This document shows, piece by piece, positions 7,433 to 16,094 of a stretch of 64,000 nucleotides of DNA (within the stretch, counting starts at the first letter, position 1; every line of letters starts with the position of its first letter). The position numbers and the translations under genes are program-made. Source of the stretch: Gemmatales bacterium (GTDB taxonomy: Bacteria; Planctomycetota; Planctomycetia; Gemmatales; HRBIN36); the NCBI GenBank assembly GCA_025060195.1, contig JANXCQ010000016.1, positions 32,127 to 96,126 of the forward strand, read 5' to 3'. A model generated the notes under the pieces. It did not search any database. It saw only the letters and a program-made list of their open reading frames with translations, and was not told where the DNA came from.

Positions 7433-8842
7433 ATGGTACTGCAACAGCGAGCGGCCGCAGATCCGCGCTGGGCTTGGCAACCCTATCGGCCCGACCCGAA
7501 GCGACCGTGGAATTTGAAGTGGGCGGGCCACTTATATCGGCGAGCCGCCTTTGCCGCGAATTGGCACGAGCTACAACAGGCCGTTCAAGATGGTCCAGAG
7601 GCCACAGTGCAACGGCTGCTCCAGCCAGGTCCCAATCAAGCTGCGTTTGATCGGCAGATGGATGAGTTGGCCGAGAGCATCGCCAAGGCCAATAATCAGC
7701 TGCATATGCGGGCCTGGTGGTTGGCCCGAATGTTACGGACGCCGTTTCCTTTGGTCGAAAGGATGACGCTGTTTTGGCACAATCACTTTGCAACGAGTAA
7801 CGCGAAGGTCAATAATGTTGGCTATATGTTACAGCAGAATCGTACGCTGCGGCGCTACGCCCTCGGTTCGTTTGCCGACATGCTTCAAGCTATTTCTAAA
7901 GACCCAGCCATGATGGTTTGGCTCGACACCAACTTGAGCAAAAAAGGCAAGCCCAACGAAAACTACGCCCGCGAACTGATGGAGTTATTCAGCCTGGGGA
8001 TTGGTAACTACACCGAACAAGATATTCGCGAAGCGGCCCGCGCTTTTACGGGTTGGGAAATTCGTAATGGACAGTTTTATTTCAACCGCAACGAGCACGA
8101 CGATGGGGAGAAGACGGTCTTCGGTCGCACGGGACGTTGGCAAGGCGAGGACATTGTACGACTCTGTCTCGAGCATCCCGCCTGTCCGCGGTTCCTGGCC
8201 CGGAAACTGTTCCGTTATTTCGTCAGCGAAACGCTGGAGCCTTCCCCGGAACTGCTTGAGCCCCTCGCCCAACGCATCCGGGAAACGAACTATCACATCG
8301 GGGAAGCGGTACGGATGATTTTGACATCTAATATTTTCTACTCGGAACACGCCTATCGTGGTCGGGTCAAATCGCCCGTTGAGTTTGCAGTGGGGCTGAT
8401 TCGCGCCCTAGAAGGCCAACCCAGCGCCCTTGCTCTGGCTAACGCTTTGGAAAACGTCGGCCAGCGGCTCTTCTATCCGCCTTCCGTGAAAGGTTGGGAT
8501 GGCGGCCCTGCCTGGCTTAATTCGACGACGCTCCTGGCTCGAAACAACCTCGCTCAGGCCCTAACTTCGTGCGAAGACCCACAATTTGGCTCCCGCTGCG
8601 ACCCGGTGCGGGTGGTACGGAAGTACGGCCGCAACACCGACGAAGAAGTCCTCGATTTCTTCCTCGACCTGTTCCTGCAAGGCGATGTCAGTCCCGAGGT
8701 ACGCACCCGCCTAGCCGATTACCTCCGTCAATCCGCACAATTCCGTTGGCCCGCCTATTGGTCGGAACGGGATCGTCACGAACACCGTATCCGGGCTTTG
8801 TGTTATCTGGTGCTGAGCCAACCAGAATTTCAGCTCGACTGA
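7433..8842 (+). CDS. DUF1800 domain protein
   Basis: This 469-residue protein is of the DUF1800 family, which in planctomycetes is almost always paired with DUF1501. The family blocks are recognisable: WARHLYRRAAFAAN-like opening (here HLYRRAAFAAN), the FWHNHFATSNAKV segment near residue 118, NENYARELMELFSLG near 175 and KSPVEFAVGLIRAL near 315. There is no obvious signal peptide. Function is unknown; family members are linked to surface or exported protein systems. The ribosome site GGAGG is 7 bases before ATG. The gene lies between an exported protein and a DUF1501 gene on the same strand. Confidence 0.92.
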   Translation: MVLQQRAAADPRWAWQPYRPDPKRPWNLKWAGHLYRRAAFAANWHELQQAVQDGPEATVQRLLQPGPNQAAFDRQMDELAESIAKANNQLHMRAWWLARMLRTPFPLVERMTLFWHNHFATSNAKVNNVGYMLQQNRTLRRYALGSFADMLQAISKDPAMMVWLDTNLSKKGKPNENYARELMELFSLGIGNYTEQDIREAARAFTGWEIRNGQFYFNRNEHDDGEKTVFGRTGRWQGEDIVRLCLEHPACPRFLARKLFRYFVSETLEPSPELLEPLAQRIRETNYHIGEAVRMILTSNIFYSEHAYRGRVKSPVEFAVGLIRALEGQPSALALANALENVGQRLFYPPSVKGWDGGPAWLNSTTLLARNNLAQALTSCEDPQFGSRCDPVRVVRKYGRNTDEEVLDFFLDLFLQGDVSPEVRTRLADYLRQSAQFRWPAYWSERDRHEHRIRALCYLVLSQPEFQLD

Positions 8843-8903
8843 ACTTCTCGAGCTGATCATTACAGGGATACAGAGATTGGACACCTGAAAAGGAGGAAAT
8901 TCC

Positions 8904-10139
8904 ATGCTCAATCGTCGTGAATTCCTGCAGACTTCCCTGGTAGGTTCCAGCCTCGTCTCTTTGAAAAGCTTCGGACCGGGCTTCTTGGCACGCACCGCTT
9001 TGGCTGCGCCAACTGCCGATGCGCCAGGGGCCAAAGATACTATCCTCGTCGTCATTCAATTGACGGGCGGCAACGACGGATTGAACACCGTGGTGCCTTT
9101 CAAAGACCCCTTATATGGCAAATATCGTCCCACGCTCAGGCTACCTGAAAATCAACTGCGTAAGGTCAATGACGAACTTGGCCTGCATCCGTCCATGACA
9201 GGATTTGCTGAATTGCTCCAGGACGGGGCGCTGTGCATCGTGCAAGGCGTGGGCTATCCCAATCCGAGTCAATCACACTTCCGCAGCATGGACATCTGGC
9301 ATGCAGCTAGCACGAAGGAGAATTTGACGGAAGGTTGGCTCGGCAAGGCTCTGCATCGGTTGAATAACGCGCCGGCGTTTCACGTAGCCATGGCCAACGA
9401 ACCAAACTGGTTGGCGCTGCAAGGCGGCCCGTTTAAGGTCCCGGCGCTGTCTAGTTTGGAGGACCTACAATTCCGACTCCCTGCTGCTACTGGGGCCGAC
9501 CGACGGGCACAGCGAGACATTGTGGAAAGCGCGGTAAAACGGCCTGCGGAGAATCCCTTGCTCCAGTTCGTCCAGCAAACCGCCCTCAACACCTACGAAA
9601 ACACGCGCCGACTCCGCGAGATTGGGCGGAACTATCAGCCCAAGGTTCCTTATCCGCAGACCGGATTAGGCAACCGCCTGCGACTAGTAGCACAACTGAT
9701 CGAGGCGAACTTGGGAGCCCGCATTTACTATGTCTCGCTCGACGGGTTTGACACGCATGCGGCTCAGGCTAATACTCACGCTAACCTGCTGGCCGAGTTA
9801 TCCAACGCTGTTACTGCGTTCTTCCGTGATATGGCGGCCCGTGGACATCGCGACCGGATTTGCATTATGACGTTTTCGGAATTTGGTCGGCGCGTGCAAG
9901 AGAATGGCTCGCGCGGTACCGACCACGGTAGTGCCGCGCCCATGTTCCTCATTAGTGGCCGAGTACGGGCGGGTATCGTCGGTGCTCATCCCAGTCTGGA
10001 GAAGCTGGAGTTCGGCAATCTCAAACACCACACCGACTTTCGACAGGTTTACGCCGCGGTCCTCGAGAAATGGCTAGGCATTCCTAGCGCGGGCATTCTC
10101 GACGGCCAATTCACTCCCATTGACATCTTCCGCAGCTAG
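8904..10139 (+). CDS. DUF1501 domain protein, Tat-exported
   Basis: This 411-residue protein belongs to the DUF1501 family (alkaline-phosphatase-like fold). The N-terminus is a twin-arginine signal (NRREFLQTS) with an alanine-rich cleavage region near residue 35, so it is exported folded. The mature part has the family opening VVIQLTGGNDGLNTVVP, an LDGFDTHAAQ segment near 275 and a GTDHGSAAPMF segment near 340, which carries likely metal-binding Asp/His residues. AAGGAGG lies just upstream of ATG. The pairing with DUF1800 is typical of planctomycetes. The substrate is unknown. Confidence 0.93.
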   Translation: MLNRREFLQTSLVGSSLVSLKSFGPGFLARTALAAPTADAPGAKDTILVVIQLTGGNDGLNTVVPFKDPLYGKYRPTLRLPENQLRKVNDELGLHPSMTGFAELLQDGALCIVQGVGYPNPSQSHFRSMDIWHAASTKENLTEGWLGKALHRLNNAPAFHVAMANEPNWLALQGGPFKVPALSSLEDLQFRLPAATGADRRAQRDIVESAVKRPAENPLLQFVQQTALNTYENTRRLREIGRNYQPKVPYPQTGLGNRLRLVAQLIEANLGARIYYVSLDGFDTHAAQANTHANLLAELSNAVTAFFRDMAARGHRDRICIMTFSEFGRRVQENGSRGTDHGSAAPMFLISGRVRAGIVGAHPSLEKLEFGNLKHHTDFRQVYAAVLEKWLGIPSAGILDGQFTPIDIFRS

Positions 10140-10255
10140 GCGAAATCTAGCCCGGTGCCATGGTCGGTTTTAAGAAGAGCTCTCGAGGTATTTATTATCG
10201 CCATGCCCATTACCTGAGTCGGGCCCAAGTACCCGGCGATGATTTTTCCTCGTCT

Positions 10256-11842
10256 TTATGGTCCGTTCAATACGGTAGTGCTTTCTTCCGCCCGCACGGG
10301 ACCAGTGCGCAGAGGGTCAGCGGTTATTTCCACGCGGAGCCGAACGACTCCGGGTTTTAGAGCACGCACATAGACGCGATACATTCGGTCTGTATTGGCT
10401 GGTAGGTTCAGTGGTTCGAAAAGCAAGGTCTGACCGTCACGCTTATGGTCGCTAGGCCCTTGCACCCGCGTGATTGCCAACTCCCCAGGGACTTCGACTT
10501 TGAGCCGAATGTTCGTCGCTGGTGCGCTGCCTTGATTCCGCACGATTATTTGATAACGCGTGTCTTGGCCTACAAGTATCGGGTCATCGCTGTCCACGAC
10601 CACGAGGAGTAAACTTGCGGCTCCGAAGATTTCCGTCTTGGCCCGAGCGGTAGCATGACTACCCGCAACACGAGCGGTCGCGAAATGTTCGACCACTCCC
10701 GGTTGGTTCCCACGTAGCCCTAACTGCAAAAGGACTTTTTCCCCAGGGCGCAGTTGGCTAATCGTCCAGCTCACCGCGCGGGCAGTTATGGAAGCTGGCG
10801 GTTCCACCTGCACCACGTCAGCAGCGCTCGGGCGAAGGTATTCGACCTGAATCTGGCGCAACGCCAGCTCGCTCGCATTGCTGACGATGATCCGTACTGG
10901 GAAGTCCGCTCCTGAGGCAGTTTGTGGCGTCGCTTCCAGTTGGATGGCGAGTTGAGGTGCGGCCACAGTGATCACTTGACTGGCGAAAGCCTCTAGTCCG
11001 TCGCGGGCGCGAACGTAAGCGTGGTTGGTCCATTGACCAGTGCGCCTCGCTATGAGTCGATATTCGAGCACGCGCTGGCTGCCCGGAGGGATTCGTCCCA
11101 GGTAAAAACTGAGGCGTTGTCCACCATCGGCGTGTTCTAAACCAGCAGGCAGTTCGTCGACGACGACGACATCCTCGGCCGGCGCCGTGCCCCGATTGCT
11201 GACCAATAAGCGCACAGGCACGCTCGAGCCGGCGAGCACCTGAGTTGGGCCTTCTTTGCGTAATTCCAAATGGGCTTGGCCGAGGGATGGTGCACGAGGA
11301 CGTACCTCGGTTTCCACACAGACGCCGTGCTCATAACGCACGCGGACACATTGGCGGAGCGCGCCTTCCTGGTTGGCTCGCAACTGAAGCGTCAACTCGC
11401 GCGTTTCCCCTGGCCGGAGTCGGTCGAGCCGCCAAACTAGTTCACCGTCTCGCCGCTCGGTTTGCGGCATCGTGGTGAGCACTTCCACAGGGGAACTAAT
11501 TCGATTGCGGACTTCGACGTAATACACGGCCACGGGAGAGCGATTGTACACGCGAATACGGCAGAGTACCGTCTCGCCCGCAGTTACGGATGCAGGGGCC
11601 AAGACGCGCACGCCAACTGTAGCAGGCGGCACGCCTGCCGATGATGAACTGCTTCCATGAGACGAAGATCCGTTGCCATGCGCTGCTTTATCGAGGCAGG
11701 TTCTCCCAATATAGTTGCTCGCGTAAGCCGTATCAGGTTCCATCCCCAACGACGCGACATGGACTTGTGACCTTTGAAGATCATTTTCTGGCACGTTCAG
11801 CGCAGCATTGAGCCAAGCCACCCAGAGCAACGCGTAGGTCAT
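10256..11842 (-). CDS. DUF11/CARDB-repeat exported protein
   Basis: This 528-residue protein is built from repeated immunoglobulin-like modules. At least four DUF11-type units follow a short hydrophobic N-terminus (YALLWVAWLNAAL), each with phrases such as VRLLVSNRGTAPAEDVVVVD and YQIIVRNQGSAPATNIRLKV. Such proteins sit on the cell surface or in the periplasm and are thought to be structural or adhesive. I chose ATG at 11842 because GGGGGA lies 8 bases before it; the frame also allows GTG at 11848. It is divergent in orientation from the DUF1501 operon. No enzyme motif is visible. Confidence 0.82.
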   Translation of the reverse strand: MTYALLWVAWLNAALNVPENDLQRSQVHVASLGMEPDTAYASNYIGRTCLDKAAHGNGSSSHGSSSSSAGVPPATVGVRVLAPASVTAGETVLCRIRVYNRSPVAVYYVEVRNRISSPVEVLTTMPQTERRDGELVWRLDRLRPGETRELTLQLRANQEGALRQCVRVRYEHGVCVETEVRPRAPSLGQAHLELRKEGPTQVLAGSSVPVRLLVSNRGTAPAEDVVVVDELPAGLEHADGGQRLSFYLGRIPPGSQRVLEYRLIARRTGQWTNHAYVRARDGLEAFASQVITVAAPQLAIQLEATPQTASGADFPVRIIVSNASELALRQIQVEYLRPSAADVVQVEPPASITARAVSWTISQLRPGEKVLLQLGLRGNQPGVVEHFATARVAGSHATARAKTEIFGAASLLLVVVDSDDPILVGQDTRYQIIVRNQGSAPATNIRLKVEVPGELAITRVQGPSDHKRDGQTLLFEPLNLPANTDRMYRVYVRALKPGVVRLRVEITADPLRTGPVRAEESTTVLNGP

Positions 11843-11926
11843 GGACACCGTCCCCCATGTCGATCGGTGAGCCTGGAAGTGATCGCTCTCCGTCCGTGGA
11901 GCTTAGCTTATGAAGCGTCAGTTTGC

Positions 11927-13249
11927 TTAGGGAACGGGACAAGCAATTTCGCCGCGGAAGAAACCGCTATCTGCAGGGGCGGTATATCGAATATCCAGCG
12001 CGGGTGTTTCCAAGCGTTGACCTTTGCGGAAATGGCTTTCTAGGAGAAAATCTAACGTGCCACTGGTCAGAAGCGTACGCTCAACAGGATACGGAGCTTT
12101 CCGCTGCACAAGTAGCTTTTCAATGTTGAACACAAGAGCGTCAAAATACTTAGCTCCTGGGGGAGAGGGCAGGTAAAACATGCAGGAGACAGGTTTTCGT
12201 TGGCCAGCGATGCGGGCGGCAAAGCAGAAATCATAGATATGACCGTTGAGCAAGAGCACAGCTGCCCGGCGACCGTCGCGATATTCGAGCAAAAAAGCTA
12301 TGGGCGGAATGCTGGGTCGGCCCAAGACGGGAGTGCCGACGTTTTTGCGGATATCGCCGGGATTCAACGTTTCGCTGCGTCCTAGAGCGTGTTCCAGAAG
12401 TTCCCAGCTCCACAGCCCCTTGTCGCCGGCCTGCCAAACTGCTTCGCCGGTTAGGCAGGTAACTGCCGCTATACCGGTCTCGCCGTCCTGTCGACGTTCC
12501 ATCATCACTTGTAAAGCCTCTAGCGCGTGAAAGCCGTACACTTCGATGGGACCATAAGCTGCCAGAATCGCTTCTTCAATGGGCGTGTTCAAAGGCAACT
12601 CCAGTTCCGGACGACGCCAAGTTACTGGCAAACTCGAGCCCGCCATGAGCGGTATGTTCAGTTCTTTCGCCCAATCGTACATCTGCTTCGCTTTTTCCCA
12701 GCTATAAGAAAGATGCTTATCCACGAATACCGGCACTACTTGCTTCGTCTCACGAAAGAGGCGGACAATTCGTTCCATCCACTCATAACGGGGGTAGAGA
12801 ATCTGTCCCTTTTCGTTTGTAGGGTAATCGCCGTGCTCGGCGATATGCAAGATGCCGTCCACCACCAGCTTGTTGGTGCCTAAGGTGAGGGCTTCCTCGA
12901 TACTGCGACATAGGCGGATGCCATACTCGTCTGCCAGGCTGCGCGACAAGTCGTTAGGGGGAAATTGATCCACGTAAAGCGTGTAAACATAATGCTGGGG
13001 GACGTGGAACTTACCTTGCACAGCATAACCGAAGAGGAACCGACCCGCGATATGGTAGGAATGCGACATGGGGCGGTAAACCGTAGTCAAAACTGCCAAA
13101 GGCTTGCGATGCTTGGTTTCCAGTCGGGGCGGTCTTGTACGAAACGGCACCTCCTGACCCAGCAGGTGGGCAGTCCCGCAACCGCAGACGGTCCCCAAAA
13201 GACTTTGCAGAAATTGCCGTCGGCTGAAATAGGAGGCTACCCCTGACAT
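11927..13249 (-). CDS. Tat-exported protein of unknown function
   Basis: This 440-residue protein starts at ATG 13249 with GGGGAG 7 bases upstream. The first 35 residues are a twin-arginine signal (SRRQFLQSLLGTVCGCG) with a pair of cysteines near its end. The mature part starts with LAVLTTVYRPMSHSYHIAGR and contains HIAEHGDYP near residue 155 and CLTGEAVWQ near 275. It looks like a Rossmann-type fold, but I cannot name the family or reaction. Similar proteins are frequent in planctomycetes, often near dehydrogenases. It is the gene next to the DUF11 protein on the same strand, 84 bp away. Confidence 0.72.
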   Translation of the reverse strand: MSGVASYFSRRQFLQSLLGTVCGCGTAHLLGQEVPFRTRPPRLETKHRKPLAVLTTVYRPMSHSYHIAGRFLFGYAVQGKFHVPQHYVYTLYVDQFPPNDLSRSLADEYGIRLCRSIEEALTLGTNKLVVDGILHIAEHGDYPTNEKGQILYPRYEWMERIVRLFRETKQVVPVFVDKHLSYSWEKAKQMYDWAKELNIPLMAGSSLPVTWRRPELELPLNTPIEEAILAAYGPIEVYGFHALEALQVMMERRQDGETGIAAVTCLTGEAVWQAGDKGLWSWELLEHALGRSETLNPGDIRKNVGTPVLGRPSIPPIAFLLEYRDGRRAAVLLLNGHIYDFCFAARIAGQRKPVSCMFYLPSPPGAKYFDALVFNIEKLLVQRKAPYPVERTLLTSGTLDFLLESHFRKGQRLETPALDIRYTAPADSGFFRGEIACPVP

Positions 13250-13614
13250 GACCGATCTCCCCGGAATTGAATAATCCATATCTCTCCCGGCATGAAATAG
13301 GTTCGGAAGCATGATTGAATCGCCTGTTAGTCAAGATGGCAGGGAGAGCGAAGTGTGTTACTTTCGAGCAAGCTGAATGGGTTCCTGCAGGTGGAGAGTT
13401 TCCCTCTCGTTATCGCTGTATTTTGTGCGAAGGAAGAGGCTGTCGAGCAAGATGTTCGAGGCTCTTTGGGAGTATGATCCGCCGATGAGTTGATATGATA
13501 CCCTAAGCGCTTTTTGTGCTGGGGTCGAAAAATTTTGCCGGCTTCAACCATGCAGCTCTAATCCACGTAGAAGAGAGGACTGCCTAAGGCCGTCAACTCA
13601 ACGGGGAAGTCATC
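13250..13614. other. Divergent intergenic region
   Basis: This 365-bp region separates two divergently transcribed genes and must hold both promoters. A short frame overlapping it lacks a ribosome site. I see no repeat or RNA structure. Confidence 0.35.
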
Positions 13615-14643
13615 ATGCGAGTCGGCTTGGCGGGTTACATGGGGAGTGGAAAAACCACGTTGTTTCGCTGGCTCACTGGTGTTACGCCCGAACCTTCGGC
13701 CCTTCGAGGCCAGCTGGGTATCGCCCGCTTGCCCGATGAAAGGCTCGAGTGGTTAGCTCAACTAGCCCACTCAAAAAAGGCAACGCCGGCGACGTTAGAA
13801 TTTGTGGACGTACCGGGCTTGATGACCGAGGATGCCCGGGATAATCCCCGCCGACTCGCGATACTGCGGGAAACTGTTGGCCTGCTTCTCGTTTTATCAG
13901 CATTTCGAGAGGACCCCGTTGCCGAATACCGGAGGCTCATCAGTGAACTGGCGTTAGCAGATTTGGAAATCTTGAGTAACCGAATACAGCGCTTGGAGGC
14001 CTTGGCCCGAAAGGGGAGGTCGGCGGCGGAGCGCGAAGCGGACGAACGGGAACGAGCGTTACTACAACGACTGAAGCAATCCTTGGAAAGAGATCCCGCC
14101 GCTCATATTACTCTGTCTAACGATGAAGAAAAACTGGTGCGGGCCTTTCAGCTGTTTGCTTTGAAACCGCGGATGGTATTGCTAAATACCGGCGAAAGCT
14201 GGTCTGCGGAACGCTTACCTCGACCCTTAGCCGAGCTGCAGCCAACACCATTGGTAGTACCCGTGCAATTAGAGTGGGAAGTTAGTCAGTTACCTGCCAG
14301 CGAGCGGGAAGCTTTCGCTCAGGAATTAGGCTTACAAAGTCTGGGCCGAGAGGAAGTGTTGCGAAGGATTTATTACGGCTTAGGACAAATTATCTTTTAC
14401 ACCATGAACAACGAAGAATGCCGAGCTTGGCCCCTTCGTGCCGGAACCAGTGTGGTCAAGGCGGCAGGCACTATTCACAGCGACTTCGAAGCGGGCTTTG
14501 TCCGGGCTGAGGTAATCTCTTATGACGCGCTGCGTCGCGCAGGCTCTATGAAAGAAGCCAAAGCACAGGGGTTGGTGCGCTTGGAGGGCAAAAACTATAT
14601 CGTGCAAGATGGGGACGTTATCTACATTCTGGCCAACCGCTAG
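13615..14643 (+). CDS. YchF/Obg-related NTPase
   Basis: This 342-residue P-loop NTPase resembles YchF, a ribosome-associated ATPase. Walker A is GYMGSGKTT (residues 7-15) and the switch II region has DVPGL near 71. The specificity loop reads LLNTGES, fitting the NxxE motif that lets YchF bind ATP rather than the NKxD of GTPases. The C-terminal TGS-like DUF933 domain is clear (AAGTIHSDFEAGFVRAEVI, ending with YIVQDGDVIY). The middle helical domain is shorter than in canonical YchF (about 363 residues). The gene is 14 bp from the Csx3-like/ATPase gene, suggesting co-expression. Confidence 0.85.
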   Translation: MRVGLAGYMGSGKTTLFRWLTGVTPEPSALRGQLGIARLPDERLEWLAQLAHSKKATPATLEFVDVPGLMTEDARDNPRRLAILRETVGLLLVLSAFREDPVAEYRRLISELALADLEILSNRIQRLEALARKGRSAAEREADERERALLQRLKQSLERDPAAHITLSNDEEKLVRAFQLFALKPRMVLLNTGESWSAERLPRPLAELQPTPLVVPVQLEWEVSQLPASEREAFAQELGLQSLGREEVLRRIYYGLGQIIFYTMNNEECRAWPLRAGTSVVKAAGTIHSDFEAGFVRAEVISYDALRRAGSMKEAKAQGLVRLEGKNYIVQDGDVIYILANR

Positions 14644-14657
14644 GGAGGTTGCGAGCC

Positions 14658-16052
14658 TTGACGGACCATTTCCTCTTCCACGTGAAAGAATGCGAAGCCG
14701 TTATGGGCAGGTGCCATTTGGGCGAACTCAAGACAACGAGTTGGCTTTTCCCAAGTGTCTTAGCGGACGCTCGCTTAACCGCACCCTTTGAGCAAGCCCT
14801 GACAAGCCAAGTGCTTCCTATCGCGTTGAGCGGCCGCATGCCGCTCTGGTTAGTCAGCGGACTGGTGGCCTGGTTAGTTCGTCTCGCCAATTCTCCACCG
14901 AGTATTTGGCTTTTTGAGCCTCGTTTAGCGAATTATGTTCCCGTTTGGCCAACGTCAGTATGTCGCAACTGGCTCAGCCAAATGCAGGTGAGTCAACTCC
15001 CAACGGAGCTTTTCCAAGAAAAAAATCCGGAATATTCTCGGCACCTTGCGGAAAAGGCCTATCCTGACGTGGGCTGGCCCTTGGCCGCGGAAGTGGTGCA
15101 AGTGCGGACACCGCCAAGGGAACAGCTAGGATTTCCCGCTATCATTCACGCCAAGCCCGCGCTTGAACAACTGTTAGCCGACTGCTCGCGGTCGCTGCTG
15201 GCATTGGATGGCCCAATGCCCCTATGGCTGGCAGCGGCCATAGCAGGCGAATTAACGAGTTGGCCGAGTTTGGAAGTTCTCGCAGTCCATGCCCCAGCGG
15301 AGGGCGGTTTCGTCGTGGTTCAGGGAAATCCCCAAGTGCCCGTAGGCACGGTCATTCCGAGGCGGCAGCCTCTGCTCGTGGCGATCATCGGCGACCCGCA
15401 ACATGGCAAGTCGGTTTTGTCCTGGAAACTCTATTGGCAACTCCAGGAACGGAAAGTTTTACGGGTGTATCGCCTGGACGCCGACGCGTATTCTCCCACG
15501 CCCGGCTGGTCGCTCAATCCGTTGACCAAGCCCATCCGCGACGAATATAAGCGGGTGCGCGGACCCTGGAGCGACAAAGACCACGAGACGCTCGCTAACG
15601 CCTTGCGGAATTTGAAGCGGACTATGCTCGATTTGGTCTTAGTGGACCTCCCCGGCGGCGATCATAGCTGTCAACCGCCGCTCCGGGTCCCACCGAGCAG
15701 AGAGAAGGTCTTTCAGGCAGTGGACAAGTTCATTCTGGTTTATTGCGACGGCTCCTGTGGTAAATATCCCGATTGTCGTTCCGGCTGGCACCAAGCACTG
15801 CGAAATCTCGGTCTGATTGGCGCATTGGCGGCCGAGGTTATTTCCGTGCTCGATGCCAGCGAAGAGCTACCGGGAGTATCCAACAAGCCCAACGTCAGTA
15901 GCTCACAAAAAGACGGGGAGCTGGCGCTCCTGCCCCGTTGGCGGGTGAGCAAACTCCAGCGGCAACTGGTCCGCGAGACCACCTTCGCGATTGAAGACTT
16001 ATCTCAATTTATCCTTAGGCTTACTCGACCCTATGACCTGGCCACTTCGTAG
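14658..16052 (+). CDS. Tandem Csx3-like domains fused to a P-loop ATPase
   Basis: This 464-residue protein seems to carry two Csx3-like domains followed by an AAA/P-loop domain. Domain 1 (about 25-100) has ALSGRMPLWLVSGLVAWL and then FEPRLANYVPVW. Domain 2 (about 160-235) has ALDGPMPLWLAAAIAGEL, then VHAPAEGGFVVVQ and VPVGTVI. These mirror the ISGRGPIWL...YDPRLGAVVV pattern of archaeal Csx3, a cyclic-oligoadenylate-degrading ring nuclease. Walker A is IGDPQHGKS (244-252) and LVLVDLPGGD is a Walker B-like strand. The Csx3 aspartate is replaced in both copies (Glu, His). The likely start is TTG 14658, with GGGAGG 9 bases upstream. No cas genes are near. Function is unknown; family assignment is from memory of Csx3-AAA fusions. 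Confidence 0.65.
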   Translation: MTDHFLFHVKECEAVMGRCHLGELKTTSWLFPSVLADARLTAPFEQALTSQVLPIALSGRMPLWLVSGLVAWLVRLANSPPSIWLFEPRLANYVPVWPTSVCRNWLSQMQVSQLPTELFQEKNPEYSRHLAEKAYPDVGWPLAAEVVQVRTPPREQLGFPAIIHAKPALEQLLADCSRSLLALDGPMPLWLAAAIAGELTSWPSLEVLAVHAPAEGGFVVVQGNPQVPVGTVIPRRQPLLVAIIGDPQHGKSVLSWKLYWQLQERKVLRVYRLDADAYSPTPGWSLNPLTKPIRDEYKRVRGPWSDKDHETLANALRNLKRTMLDLVLVDLPGGDHSCQPPLRVPPSREKVFQAVDKFILVYCDGSCGKYPDCRSGWHQALRNLGLIGALAAEVISVLDASEELPGVSNKPNVSSSQKDGELALLPRWRVSKLQRQLVRETTFAIEDLSQFILRLTRPYDLATS

Positions 16053-16094
16053 CCGCGTCCATGAAACACTGCACGAAGGGGAGGAAGCACGCTC

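Noticed and set aside
14649..14657. TTG 14649 as start of the Csx3-like protein
   Set aside because: It directly touches the GGGAGG site; TTG 14658 has the correct 9-base spacing.
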